A stretch of DNA of 64,000 bases from Harmothoe impar (taxonomy: Eukaryota > Annelida > Polychaeta > Phyllodocida > Polynoidae), in contig OX381707.1 in assembly GCA_947462335.1 (NCBI GenBank), positions 11,897,055 to 11,961,054 of the forward strand, given 5' to 3'. Made by a program: the position numbers and the translations under genes. Position 1 is the stretch's first letter, and every line of letters begins with the position of its first letter. Below, one piece after another: positions 42,771 through 56,000 of the stretch. Under the pieces are notes generated by a model, which made no database searches, was not told the DNA's origin, and saw nothing but the letters and a program-made list of their open reading frames with translations.

Positions 42771-45700
42771 ATGAATGGTGTTAAAGAAAAGCCTCTGGGA
42801 ACCTTGTTTGATTACTGCTGTCCATGTACCTGTTTACTTCATAGTTTGGGATATCCTCTAGGCGTGAACATGGCTCGCTCTCCTCCCTTCGGCCTGGCCC
42901 CAGACCGCAGGACAGCGAAAAGGCCGAAAAAGGGTCATCGCTTGGTTATTTAAGGACATCTTACTGGCACTGCCTCACTGGTAATATTTTCACCATCTGT
43001 TTATGAATGGTGTTAAAGAAAAGCCTCTGGGAACCTTGTTTGATTACTGCTGTCCATGTACCTGTTTACTTCATAGTTTGGGATATCCTCTAGGCGTGAA
43101 CTTGGCTCGCTCTCCTCCCTTCGGCCTGGACCCAGACCGCAGGATACCGAAAAGGCCGAAAAAGGGTCATGGCTTGGTTATTTAAGGACATCTTACTGGC
43201 ACTGCCTCACTGGTAATATTTTCACCATCTGTTTATGAATGGTGTTAAAGAAAAGCCTCTGGGAACCTTGTTTGATTACTGCTGTCCCTGTACCTGTTTA
43301 CTTCATAGTTTGGGATATCCTCTAGGCGTGAACATGGCTCGCTCTCCTCCCTTCGGCCTGGCCCCAGACCGCAGGACACCGAAAAGGCCAAAAAAGGGTC
43401 ATCGCTTGGTTATTTAAGGACATCTTACTGGCACTGCCTCACTGGTAATATTTTCACCATCTGTTTATGAATGGTGTTAAAGAAAAGCCTCTGGGAACCT
43501 TGTTTGATAACTGCTGTCCTTGTAACTGTTTACTTCATTGTTTGGGATATCCTCTAGGCTTGAACATGGCTCGCTCTCCTCCCTTCGGCCTGGCCCCAGA
43601 CCGCAGGACACCGAAAAGGCCGAAAAAGGGTCATCGCTTGGTTATTTTAGGACATCTTACTGGCACTGGCTCACTGGTAATATTTTCACCATCTGTTTAT
43701 GAATGGTGTTAAAGCAAAGCCTCTGGGAACCTTGTTTGATTACTGCTGTCCATGTACCTGTTTACTTCATAGTTTGGGATATCCTCTAGGCGTGAACATG
43801 GCTCGCTCTCCTCCCTTCGGCCTGGCCCCGGATCGCAAGACACCGAAATGGCTGAAAAAGGGTCATCGCTTGGTCATTTAAGGACATCTTACTGGCACTG
43901 GCTCACTGGTAATATTTTCACCATCTGTTTATGAATGGTGTTAAACAAAAGCCTCTGGGAACCTTGTTTGATTACTGCTGTCCATGTAACTGTTTACTTC
44001 ATAGTTTGGGATATCCTCTAGGCGTGAACATGGCTCGCTCTCCTCCCTTCGGCCTGGCCCCGGACCGCAAGACACCGAAATGGCTGAAAAAGGGTCATCG
44101 CTTGGTTATTTAAGGACATCTTACTGGCACTGGCTCACTGGTAATATTTTCACCATCTGTTTATGAATGGTGTTAAACAAAAGCCTCTGGGAACCTTGTT
44201 TGATTACTGCTGTCCATGTAACTGTTTACTTCATAGTTTGGGATATCCTCTAGGCGTGAACATGGCTCGCTCTCCTCCCTTTGGCCTGGCCCCGGACCGC
44301 AAGACACCAAAATGGCTGAAAAAGGGTCATCGCTTGGTTATTTAAGGACATCTTACTGGCACTGGCTCACTGGTAATATTTTACCATCTCTTTATGAATG
44401 GTGTTGAACAAAAGCCTCTGGGAACCTTGTTTGATTACTGCTGTCTATGTACCTGTTTACTTCATAGTTTGGGATATCCTCTAGGCGTGAACATTGCTCG
44501 CTCTCCTCCCTTTGGCCTGGCCCCGGACCACAAGACACCGAAATGGCTGAAAAAGGGTCATCGCTTGGTTATTTAAGGTCATCTTACTGGCACTGCCTCA
44601 CTGGTAATATTTTCACCATCAGTTTATAAATGGTGTTAAACAAAAGCCTCTAGGAACCTTGTTTGGTTACTGCTGTCCATGTACCTGTTTACTTCATAGT
44701 TTGGGATATCCTCTAGGCGTGAACATGGCTCGCTCTCCTCCCTTCGGCCTGGTCCCAGACCGCAGGACACCGAAAAGGCCGAAAAAGGGTCATCGCTTGG
44801 TTATTTAAGGACATCTTACTGGCACTGCCTCACTGGTAATATTTTCACCATCTGTTTATGAATGGTGTTAAAGAAAAGCCTCTGGGAACCTTGTTTGATT
44901 ACTGCTGTCCATGTACCTGTTTACTTCATAGTTTGGGATATCCTCTAGGCGTGAACATGGCTCGCTCTCCTCCCTTCGGCCTGGCCCCAGACCGCAGGAC
45001 AGCGAAAAGGCCGAAAAAGGGTCATCGCTTGGTTATTTAAGGACATCTTACTGGCACTGCCTCACTGGTAATATTTTCACCATCTGTTTATGAATGGTGT
45101 TAAGGAAAAGCCTCTGGGAACCTTGTTTGATTACTTCTGTCCATGTACCTGTTTACTTCATAGTTTGGGATATCCTCTAGGCGTGAACTTGGCTCGCTCT
45201 CCTCCCTTCGGCCTGGACCCAGACCGCAGGATACCGAAAAGGCCGAAAAAGGGTCATGGCTTGGTTATTTAAGGACATCTTACTGGCACTGCCTCACTGG
45301 TAATATTTTCACCATCTGTTTATGAATGGTGTTAAAGAAAAGCCTCTGGGAACCTTGTTTGATTACTGCTGTCCCTGTACCTGTTTACTTCATAGTTTGG
45401 GATATCCTCTAGGCGTGAACATGGCTCGCTCTCCTCCCTTCGGCCTGGCCCCAGACCGCAGGACACCGAAAAGGCCAAAAAAGGGTCATCGCTTGGTTAT
45501 TTAAGGACATCTTACTGGCACTGCCTCACTGGTAATATTTTCACCATCTGTTTATGAATGGTGTTAAAGAAAAGCCTCTGGGAACCTTGTTTGATAACTG
45601 CTGTCCTTGTAACTGTTTACTTCATTGTTTAGGATATCCTCTAGGCTTGAACATGGCTCGCTCTCCTCCCTTCGGCCTGGCCCCAGACCGCAGGACACCG

Positions 45701-46400
45701 AAAAGGCCGAAAAAGGGTCATCGCTTGGTTATTTAAGGACATCTTACTGGCACTGGCTCACTGGTAATATTTTCACCATCTGTTTATGAATGGTGTTAAA
45801 GCAAAGCCTCTGGGAACCTTGTTTGATTACTGCTGTCCATGTACCTGTTTACTTCATAGTTTGGGATATCCTCTAGGCGTGAACATGGCTCGCTCTCCTC
45901 CCTTCGGCCTGGCCCCGGATCGCAAGACACCGAAATGGCTGAAAAAGGGTCATCGCTTGGTTATTTAAGGACATCTTACTGGCACTGCCTCAATGGTAAT
46001 ATTTTCACCATCTGTTTATGAATGGTGTTAAACAAAAGCCTCTGGGAACCTTGTTTGATTACTGCTGTCCATGTAACTGTTTACTTCATAGTTTGGGATA
46101 TCCTCTAGGCGTGAACATGGCTCGCTCTCCTCCCTTCGGCCTTGCCCCGGACCGCAAGACACCGAAATGGCTGAAAAAGGGTCATCGCTTGGTTATTTAA
46201 GGACATCTTACTGGCACTGGCTCACTGGTAATATTTTCACCATCTGTTTATGAATGGTGTTAAACAAAAGCCTGTGGGAACCTTGTTTGATTACTGCTGT
46301 CCATGTAACTGTTTACTTCATAGTTTGGGATATCCTCTAGGCGTGAACATGGCTCGCTCTCCTCCCTTCGGCCTGGCCCCGGACCGCAAGACACCAAAAT
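42771..46400 (+). repeat. Higher-order block B, 9-monomer tandem duplication
   Basis: Monomers from 42771 reappear in the same order from 44858, an offset of 2,087 bp (nine monomers, one of them 231 bp). Private markers shared by both copies include GACAGCGAAAAGG, the GTGAACTTGGCTCGC variant with GGACCCAGACCGCAGGATACC, and the GATAACTGCTGTCCTTGTAAC monomer. Seven consecutive monomers correspond before the match ends near 46400. Confidence 0.75.
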
Positions 46401-49400
46401 GGCTGAAAAAGGGTCATCGCTTGGTTATTTAAGGACATCTTACTGGCACTGGCTCACTGGTAATATTTTCACCATCTGTTTATGAATGGTGTTAAACAAA
46501 AGCCTGTGGGAACCTTGTTTGATTACTGCTGTCCATGTAACTGTTTACTTCATAGTTTGGGATATCCTCTAGGCGTGAACATTGCTCGCTCTCCTCCCTT
46601 CGACCTGGCCCCGGACCGCAAGACACCGAAATGGCTGAAAAAGGGTCATCGCTTGGTTATTTAAGGACATCTTACTGGCACTGGCTCACTGGTAATATTT
46701 TCACCATCTGTTTATGAATGGTGTTAAAGCAAAGCCTCTGGGAACCTTGTTTGATTACCGCTGTCTATGTACCTGTTTACTTCATAGTTTGGGATATCCT
46801 CTAGGCGTGAACATGGCTCGCTCTCCTCCCTTCGGCCTGGCCCCGGATCGCAAGACACCGAAATGGCTGAAAAAGGGTCATCGCTTGGTTATTTAAGGAC
46901 ATCTTACTGGCACTGGCTCACTGGTAATATTTTCACCATCTGTTTATGAATGGTGTTAAACAAAAGCCTCTGGGAACCTTGTTTGATTACTGCTGTCCAT
47001 GTAACTGTTTACTTCATAGTTTGGGATATCCTCTAGGCGTGAACATGGCTCGCTCTCCTCCCTTCGGCCTGGCCCCGGACCGCAAGACACCGAAATGGCT
47101 GAAAAAGGGTCATCGCTTGGTTATTTAAGGACATCTTACTGGCACTGGCTCACTGGTAATATTTTCACCATCTGTTTATGAATGGTGTTAAACAAAAGCC
47201 TCTGGGAACCTTGTTTGATTACTGCTGTCCATGTAACTGTTTACTTCATAGTTTGGGATATCCTCTAGGCGTGAACATGGCTCGCTCTCCTCCCTTCGGC
47301 CTGGCCCCGGACCGCAAGACACCGAAATGGCTGAAAAAGGGTCATCGCTTGGTTATTTAAGGACATCTTACTGGCACTGGCTCACTGGTAATATTTTCAC
47401 CATCTGTTTATGAATGGTGTTAAACAAAAGCCTGTGGGAACCTTGTTTGATTACTGCTGTCCATGTAACTGTTTACTTCATAGTTTGGGATATCCTCTAG
47501 GCGTGAACATTGCTCGCTCTCCTCCCTTGGACCTGGCCCCGGACCGCAAGACACCAAAATGGCTGAAAAAGGGTCATCGCTTGGTTATTTAAGGACATCT
47601 TACTGGCACAGCCTCACTGGTAATATTTTCACCATCTGTTTATGAGTGGTGTTAAACAAAAGCCTCTGGGAACCTTGTTTGATTACTGCTGTCCCTGTAC
47701 CTGTTTACTTCATAGTTTGGGATATCCTCTAGGCGTGAACATGGCTCGCTCTCCTCCCTTCGGCCTGGCCCCAGACCGCAGGACACCGAAAAGGCCAAAA
47801 AAGGGTCATCGCTTGGTTATTTAAGGACATCTTACTGGCACTGCCTCACTGGTAATATTTTCACCATCTGTTTATGAATGGTGTTAAAGAAAAGCCTCTG
47901 GGAACCTTGTTTGATAACTGCTGTCCTTGTAACTGTTTACTTCATTGTTTGGGATATCCTCTAGGCTTGAACATGGCTCGCTCTCCTCCCTTCGGCCTGG
48001 CCCCAGACCGCAGGACACCGAAAAGGCTGAAAAAGGGTCATTGCTTGGTTATTTAAGGACATCTTACTGGCACTGGCTCACTGGTAATATTTTCACCATC
48101 TGTTTATGAATGGTGTTAAACAAAAGCCTCTGGGAACCTTGTTTGATTACTGCTGTCCATGTAACTGTTTACTTCATAGTTTGGGATATCCTCTAGGCGT
48201 GAACATGGCTCGCTCCCCTCCCTTTGGCCTGGCCCCGGACCGCAAGACACCAAAATGGCTGAAAAAGGGTCATCGCTTGGTTATTTAAGGACATCTTACT
48301 GCCACTGGCTCACTGGTAATATTTTCACCATCTGTTTATGAATGGTGTTAAACAAAAGCCTCTGGGAACCTTGTTTGATTACTGCTGTCTATGTACCTGT
48401 TTACTTCATAGTTTGGGATATCCTCTAGGCGTGAACATGGCTCGCTCTCCTCCCTTTGGCCTGGCCCCGGATCGCAAGACACCGAAATGGCTGAAAAAGG
48501 GTCATCGCTTGGTTATTTAAGGACATCTTACTGGCACTGGCTCACTGGTAATATTTTCACCATCTGTTTATGAATGGTGTTAAACAAAAGCCTCTGGGAA
48601 CCTTGTTTGATTACTGCTGTCCATGTAACTGTTTACTTCATAGTTTGGGATATCCTCTAGGCGTGAACATGGCTCGCTCTCCTCCCTTCGGCCTGGCCCC
48701 GGACCGCAAGACACCGAAATGGCTGAAAAAGGGTCATCGCTTGGTTATTTAAGGACATCTTACTGGCACTGGCTCACTGGTAATATTTTCACCATCTGTT
48801 TATGAATGGTGTTAAACAAAAGCCTCTGGGAACCTTGTTTGATTACTTCTGTCCATGTAACTGTTTACTTCATAGTTTGGGATATCCTCTAGGCGTGAAC
48901 ATGGCTCGCTCTCCTCCCTTTGGCCCGGCCCCGGACCGCAAGACACCAAAATGGCTGAAAAAGGGTCATCGCTTGGTTATTTAAGGACATCTTACTGGCA
49001 CTGGCTCACTGGTAATATTTTCACCATCTGTTTATGAATGGTGTTAAAGCAAAGCCTCTGGGAACCTTGTTTGATTACTGCTGTCCATGTACCTGTTTAC
49101 TTCATAGTTTGGGATATCCTCTAGGCGTGAACATGGCTCGCTCTCCTCCCTTCAGCCTGGCCCCGGATCGCAAGACACCGAAATGGCTGAAAAAGGGTCA
49201 TCGCTTGGTTATTTAAGGACATCTTACTGGCACTGGCTCACTGGTAATATTTTCACCATCTGTTTATGAATGGTGTTAAACAAAAGCCTCTGGGAACCTT
49301 GTTTGATTACTGCTGTCCATGTAACTGTTTACTTCATAGTTTGGGATATCCTCTAGGCGTGAACATGGCTCGCTCTCCTCCCTTCGGCCTGGCCCCGGAC

Positions 49401-51585
49401 CGCAAGACACCGAAATGGCTGAAAAAGGGTCATCGCTTGGTTATTTAAGGACATCTTACTGGCACTGGCTCACTGGTAATATTTTCACCATCTGTTTATG
49501 AATGGTGTTAAACAAAAGCCTCTGGGAACCTTGTTTGATTACTTCTGTCCATGTAACTGTTTACTTCATAGTTTGGGATATCCTCTAGGCGTGAACATGG
49601 CTCGCTCTCCTCCCTTTGGCCTAGCCCCGGACCGCAAGACACCAAAATGGCTGAAAAAGGGTCATCGCTTGGTTATTTAAGGACATCTTACTGGCACTGG
49701 CTCACTGGTAATATTTTCACCATCTGTTTATGAATGGTGTTAAACAAAAGCCTGTGGGAACCTTGTTTGATTACTGCTGTCCATGTAACTGTTTACTTCA
49801 TAGTTTGGGATATCCTCTAGGCGTGAACATTGCTCGCTCTCCTCCCTTCGACCTGGCCCCGGACCGCAAGACACCGAAATGGCTGAAAAAGGGTCATCGC
49901 TTGGTTATTTAAGGACATCTTACTGGCACTGGCTCACTGGTAATATTTTCACCATCTGTTTATGAATGGTGTTAAAGCAAAGCCTCTGGGAACCTTGTTT
50001 GATTACTGCTGTCCATGTACCTGTTTACTTCATAGTTTGGGATATCCTCTAGGCGTGAACATGGCTCGCTCTCCTCCCTTCGGCCTGGCCCCGGATCGCA
50101 AGACACCGAAATGGCTGAAAAAGGGTCATCGCTTGGTTATTTAAGGACATCTTACTGGCACTGGCTCACTGGTAATATTTTCACCATCTGTTTATGAATG
50201 GTGTTAAAGCAAAGCCTCTGGGAACCTTGTTTGATTACTGCTGTCCATGTACCTGTTTACTTCATAGTTTGGGATATCCTCTAGGCGTGAACATGGCTCG
50301 CTCTCCTCCCTTTGGCCTGGCCCCGGATCGCAAGACACCGAAATGGCTGAAAAAGGGTCATCGCTTGGTTATTTAAGGACATCTTACTGGCACTGGCTCA
50401 CTGGTAATATTTTCACCATCTGTTTATGAATGGTGTTCAACAAAAGCCTCTGGGAACCTTGTTTGATTACTGCTGTCCATGTAACTGTTTACTTCATAGT
50501 TTGGGATATCCTCTAGGCGTGAACATGGCTCGCTCTCCTCCCTTCGGCCTGGCCCCGGACCGCAAGACACCGAAATGGCTGAAAAAGGGTCATCGCTTGG
50601 TTATTTAAGGACATCTTACTGGCACTGGCTCACTGGTAATATTTTCACCATCTGTTTATGAATGGTGTTAAACAAAAGCCTCTGGGAACCTTGTTTGATT
50701 ACTGCTGTCCATGTACCTGTTTACTTCATAGTTTGGGATATCCTCTAGGCGTGAACATGGCTCGCTCTCCTCCCTTTGGCCTGGCCCCGGACCGCAAGAC
50801 ACCAAAATGGCTGAAAAAGGGTCATTGCTTGGTTATTTAAGGACATCTTACTGGCACTGGCTCACTGGTAATATTTTCACCATCTGTTTATGAATGGTGT
50901 TAAACAAAAGCCTGTGGGAACCTTGTTTGATTACTGCTGTCCATGTAACTGTTTACTTCATAGTTTGGGATATCCTCTAGGCGTGAACATTGCTCGCTCT
51001 CCTCCCTTCGACCTGGCCCCGGACCGCAAGACACCGAAATGGCTGAAAAAGGGTCATCGCTTGGTTATTTAAGGACATCTTACTGGCACAGCCTCACTGG
51101 TAATATTTTCACCATCTGTTTATGAGTGGTGTTAAACAAAAGCCTCTGGGAACCTTGTTTGATTACTGCTGTCCATGTACCTGTTTACTTCATAGTTTGG
51201 GATATCCTCTAGGCGTTAACATGGCTCGCTCTCCTCCCTTCAGCCTGGCCCCGGACCACAAGACACCGAAATGGCTGAAAAAGGGTCATCGCTTGGTTAT
51301 TCAAGGACACCTTACTGGCACTGGCTCACTGGTAATATTTTCACCATCTGTTTATGAATGGTGTTAAAGAAAAGCCTCTGGGAAACTTGTTTGATTACTG
51401 CTGTCCATGTACCTGTTTACTTCATAGTTTGGGATATCCTCTAGGCGTGAACATGGCTCGCTCTCCTCCCTTCAGCCTGGCCCCAGACCGCAGGACACCG
51501 AAAAGGCCGAAAAAGGGTCATCGCTTGGTTATTTAAGGACATCTTACTGGCACTGCCTCACTGGTAATATTTTCACCATCTGTTT

Positions 51586-54500
51586 ATGAATGGTGTTAAA
51601 AAAAAGCCTCTGGGAACCTTGTTTGATTACTGCTGTCCATGTACCTGTTTACTTCATAGTTTGGGATATCCTCTAGGCGTGAACATGGCTCGCTCTCCTC
51701 CCTTTGGCCTGGCCCCAGACCGCAGGACACCGAAAAGGCCGAAAAAGGGTCATCCCTTGGTTATTTAAGGACATATTACTGGCACTGCCTCACTGGTAAT
51801 ATTTTCACCATCTGTTTATGAATGGTGTTAAAGAAAAGCCTCTGGGAACCTTGTTTGATTACTGCTGTCCATGTCCCTGTTTACTTCATAGTTTGGGATA
51901 TCCTCTAGGCGTGAACATGGCTCGCTCTCCTCCCTTCGGCCTGGCCCCAGACCGCAGGACACCGAAAAGGCTGAAAAAGGGTCATCGCTTGGTTATTTAA
52001 GGACATCTTACTGGCACTGGCTCACTGGTAATATTTTCACCATCTGTTTATGAATGGTGTTAAACAAAAGCCTCTGGGAACCTTGTTTGATTACTGCTGT
52101 CCATGTAACTGTTTACTTCATAGTTTGGGATATCCTCTAGGCGTGAACATGGCTCGCTCTCCTCCCTTCGGCCTGGCCCCGGACCGCAAGACACCGAAAT
52201 GGCTGAAAAAGGGTCATCGCTTGGTTATTTAAGGACATCTTACTGGCACTGGCTCACTGGTAATATTTTCACCATCTGTTTATGAATGGTGTTAAACAAA
52301 AGCCTGTGGGAACCTTGTTTGATTACTGCTGTCCATGTAACTGTTTACTTCATAGTTTGGGATATCCTCTAGGCGTGAACATTGCTCGCTCTCCTCCCTT
52401 CGACCTGGCCCCGGACCGCAAGACACCGAAATGGCTGAAAAAGGGTCATCGCTTGGTTATTTAAGGACATCTTACTGGCACAGCCTCACTGGTAATATTT
52501 TCACCATCTGTTTATGAGTGGTGTTAAACAAAAGCCTCTGGGAACCTTGTTTGATTACTGCTGTCCCTGTACCTGTTTACTTCATAGTTTGGGATATCCT
52601 CTAGGCGTGAACATGGCTCGCTCTCCTCCCTTCGACCTGGCCCCGGACCGCAAGACACCGAAATGGCTGAAAAAGGGTCATCGCTTGGTTATTTAAGGAC
52701 ATCTTACTGGCACTGGCTCACTGGTAATATTTTCACCATCTGTTTATGAATGGTGTTAAAGCAAAGCCTCTGGGGACCTTGTTTGATTACCGCTGTCTAT
52801 GTACCTGTTTACTTCATAGTTTGGGATATCCTCTAGGCGTGAACATGGCTCGCTCTCCTCCCTTCGGCCTGGCCCCGGATCGCAAGACACCGAAATGGCT
52901 GAAAAAGGGTCATCGCTTGGTTATTTAAGGACATCTTACTGGCACTGGCTCACTGGTAATATTTTCACCATCTGTTTATGAATGGTGTTAAACAAAAGCC
53001 TCTGGGAACCTTGTTTGATTACTGCTGTCCATGTAACTGTTTACTTCATAGTTTGGGATATCCTCTAGGCGTGAACATGGCTCGCTCTCCTCCCTTCGGC
53101 CTGGCCCCGGACCGCAAGACACCGAAATGGCTGAAAAAGGGTCATCGCTTGGTTATTTAAGGACATCTTACTGGCACTGGCTCACTGGTAATATTTTCAC
53201 CATCTGTTTATGAATGGTGTTAAACAAAAGCCTCTGGGAACCTTGTTTGATTACTGCTGTCCATGTAACTGTTTACTTCATAGTTTGGGATATCCTCTAG
53301 GCGTGAACATGGCTCGCTCTCCTCCCTTTGGCCTGGCCCCGGACCGCAAGACACCGAAATGGCTGAAAAAGGGTCATCGCTTGGTTATTTAAGGACATCT
53401 TACTGGCACTGGCTCACTGGTAATATTTTCACCATCTGTTTATGAATGGTGTTAAACAAAAGCCTGTGGGAACCTTGTTTGATTACTGCTGTCCATGTAA
53501 CTGTTTACTTCATAGTTTGGGATATCCTCTAGGCGTGAACATTGCTCGCTCTCCTCCCTTCGACCTGGCCCCGGACCGCAAGACACCGAAATGGCTGAAA
53601 AAGGGTCATCGCTTGGTTATTTAAGGACATCTTACTGGCACAGCCTCACTGGTAATATTTTCACCATCTGTTTATGAGTGGTGTTAAACAAAAGCCTCTG
53701 GGAACCTTGTTTGATTACTGCTGTCCCTGTACCTGTTTACTTCATAGTTTGGGATATCCTCTAGGCGTGAACATGGCTCGCTCTCCTTCCTTCGGCCTGG
53801 CCCCAGACCGCAGGACACCGAAAAGGCCAAAAAAGGGTCATCGCTTGGTTATTTAAGGACATCTTACTGGCACTGCCTCACTGGTAATATTTTCACCATC
53901 TGTTTATGAATGGTGTTAAAAAAAAGCCTCTGGGAACCTTGTTTGATTACTGCTGTCCATGTACCTGTTTACTTCATAGTTTGGGATATCCTCTAGGCGT
54001 GAACATGGCTCGCTCTCCTCCCTTCGGCCTGGCCCCAGACCGCAGGACACCGAAAAGGCCGAAAAAGGGTCATCCCTTGGTTATTTAAGGACATATTACT
54101 GGCACTGCCTCACTGGTAATATTTTCACCATCTGTTTATGAATGGTGTTAAAGAAAAGCCTCTGGGAACCTTGTTTGATTACTGCTGTCCATGTCCCTGT
54201 TTACTTCATAGTTTGGGATATCCTCTAGGCGTGAACATGGCTCGCTCTCCTCCCTTCGGCCTGGCCCCAGACCGCAGGACACCGAAAAGGCTGAAAAAGG
54301 GTCATCGCTTGGTTATTTAAGGACATCTTACTGGCACTGGCTCACTGGTAATATTTTCACCATCTGTTTATGAATGGTGTTAAACAAAAGCCTCTGGGAA
54401 CCTTGTTTGATTACTGCTGTCCATGTAACTGTTTACTTCATAGTTTGGGATATCCTCTAGGCGTGAACATGGCTCGCTCTCCTCCCTTCGGCCTGGCCCC

Positions 54501-56000
54501 GGACCGCAAGACACCGAAATGGCTGAAAAAGGGTCATCGCTTGGTTATTTAAGGACATCTTACTGGCACTGGCTCACTGGTAATATTTTCACCATCTGTT
54601 TATGAATGGTGTTAAACAAAAGCCTGTGGGAACCTTGTTTGATTACTGCTGTCCATGTAACTGTTTACTTCATAGTTTGGGATATCCTCTAGGCGTGAAC
54701 ATTGCTCGCTCTCCTCCCTTCGACCTGGCCCCGGACCGCAAGACACCGAAATGGCTGAAAAAGGGTCATCGCTTGGTTATTTAAGGACATCTTACTGGCA
54801 CAGCCTCACTGGTAATATTTTCACCATCTGTTTATGAGTGGTGTTAAACAAAAGCCTCTGGGAACCTTGTTTGATTACTGCTGTCCCTGTACCTGTTTAC
54901 TTCATAGTTTGGGATATCCTCTAGGCGTGAACATGGCTCGCTCTCCTCCCTTCGACCTGGCCCCGGACCGCAAGACACCGAAATGGCTGAAAAAGGGTCA
55001 TCGCTTGGTTATTTAAGGACATCTTACTGGCACTGGCTCACTGGTAATATTTTCACCATCTGTTTATGAATGGTGTTAAAGCAAAGCCTCTGGGAACCTT
55101 GTTTGATTACCGCTGTCTATGTACCTGTTTACTTCATAGTTTGGGATATCCTCTAGGCGTGAACATGGCTCGCTCTCCTCCCTTCGGCCTGGCCCCGGAT
55201 CGCAAGACACCGAAATGGCTGAAAAAGGGTCATCGCTTGGTTATTTAAGGACATCTTACTGGCACTGGCTCACTGGTAATATTTTCACCATCTGTTTATG
55301 AATGGTGTTAAACAAAAGCCTCTGGGAACCTTGTTTGATTACTGCTGTCCATGTAACTGTTTACTTCATAGTTTGGGATATCCTCTAGGCGTGAACATGG
55401 CTCGCTCTCCTCCCTTCGGCCTGGCCCCGGACCGCAAGACACCGAAATGGCTGAAAAAGGGTCATCGCTTGGTTATTTAAGGACATCTTACTGGCACTGG
55501 CTCACTGGTAATATTTTCACCATCTGTTTATGAATGGTGTTAAACAAAAGCCTCTGGGAACCTTGTTTGATTACTGCTGTCCATGTAACTGTTTACTTCA
55601 TAGTTTGGGATATCCTCTAGGCGTGAACATGGCTCGCTCTCCTCCCTTTGGCCTGGCCCCGGACCGCAAGACACCGAAATGGCTGAAAAAGGGTCATCGC
55701 TTGGTTATTTAAGGACATCTTACTGGCACTGGCTCACTGGTAATATTTTCACCATCTGTTTATGAATGGTGTTAAACAAAAGCCTGTGGGAACCTTGTTT
55801 GATTACTGCTGTCCATGTAACTGTTTACTTCATAGTTTGGGATATCCTCTAGGCGTGAACATTGCTCGCTCTCCTCCCTTCGACCTGGCCCCGGACCGCA
55901 AGACACCGAAATGGCTGAAAAAGGGTCATCGCTTGGTTATTTAAGGACATCTTACTGGCACAGCCTCACTGGTAATATTTTCACCATCTGTTTATGAGTG
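51586..56000 (+). repeat. Higher-order block C, 10-monomer tandem duplication
   Basis: Nine successive monomers from 51586 match those from 53906 at an offset of 2,320 bp. Shared markers are AAAAAAAAGCC, the GGTCATCCCTTGG with ACATATTACTGG monomer, ATGTCCCTGTTTAC, and GATTACCGCTGTC. Part of the series (from the GGTCATCCC monomer) appears a third time from about 58900. Confidence 0.75.
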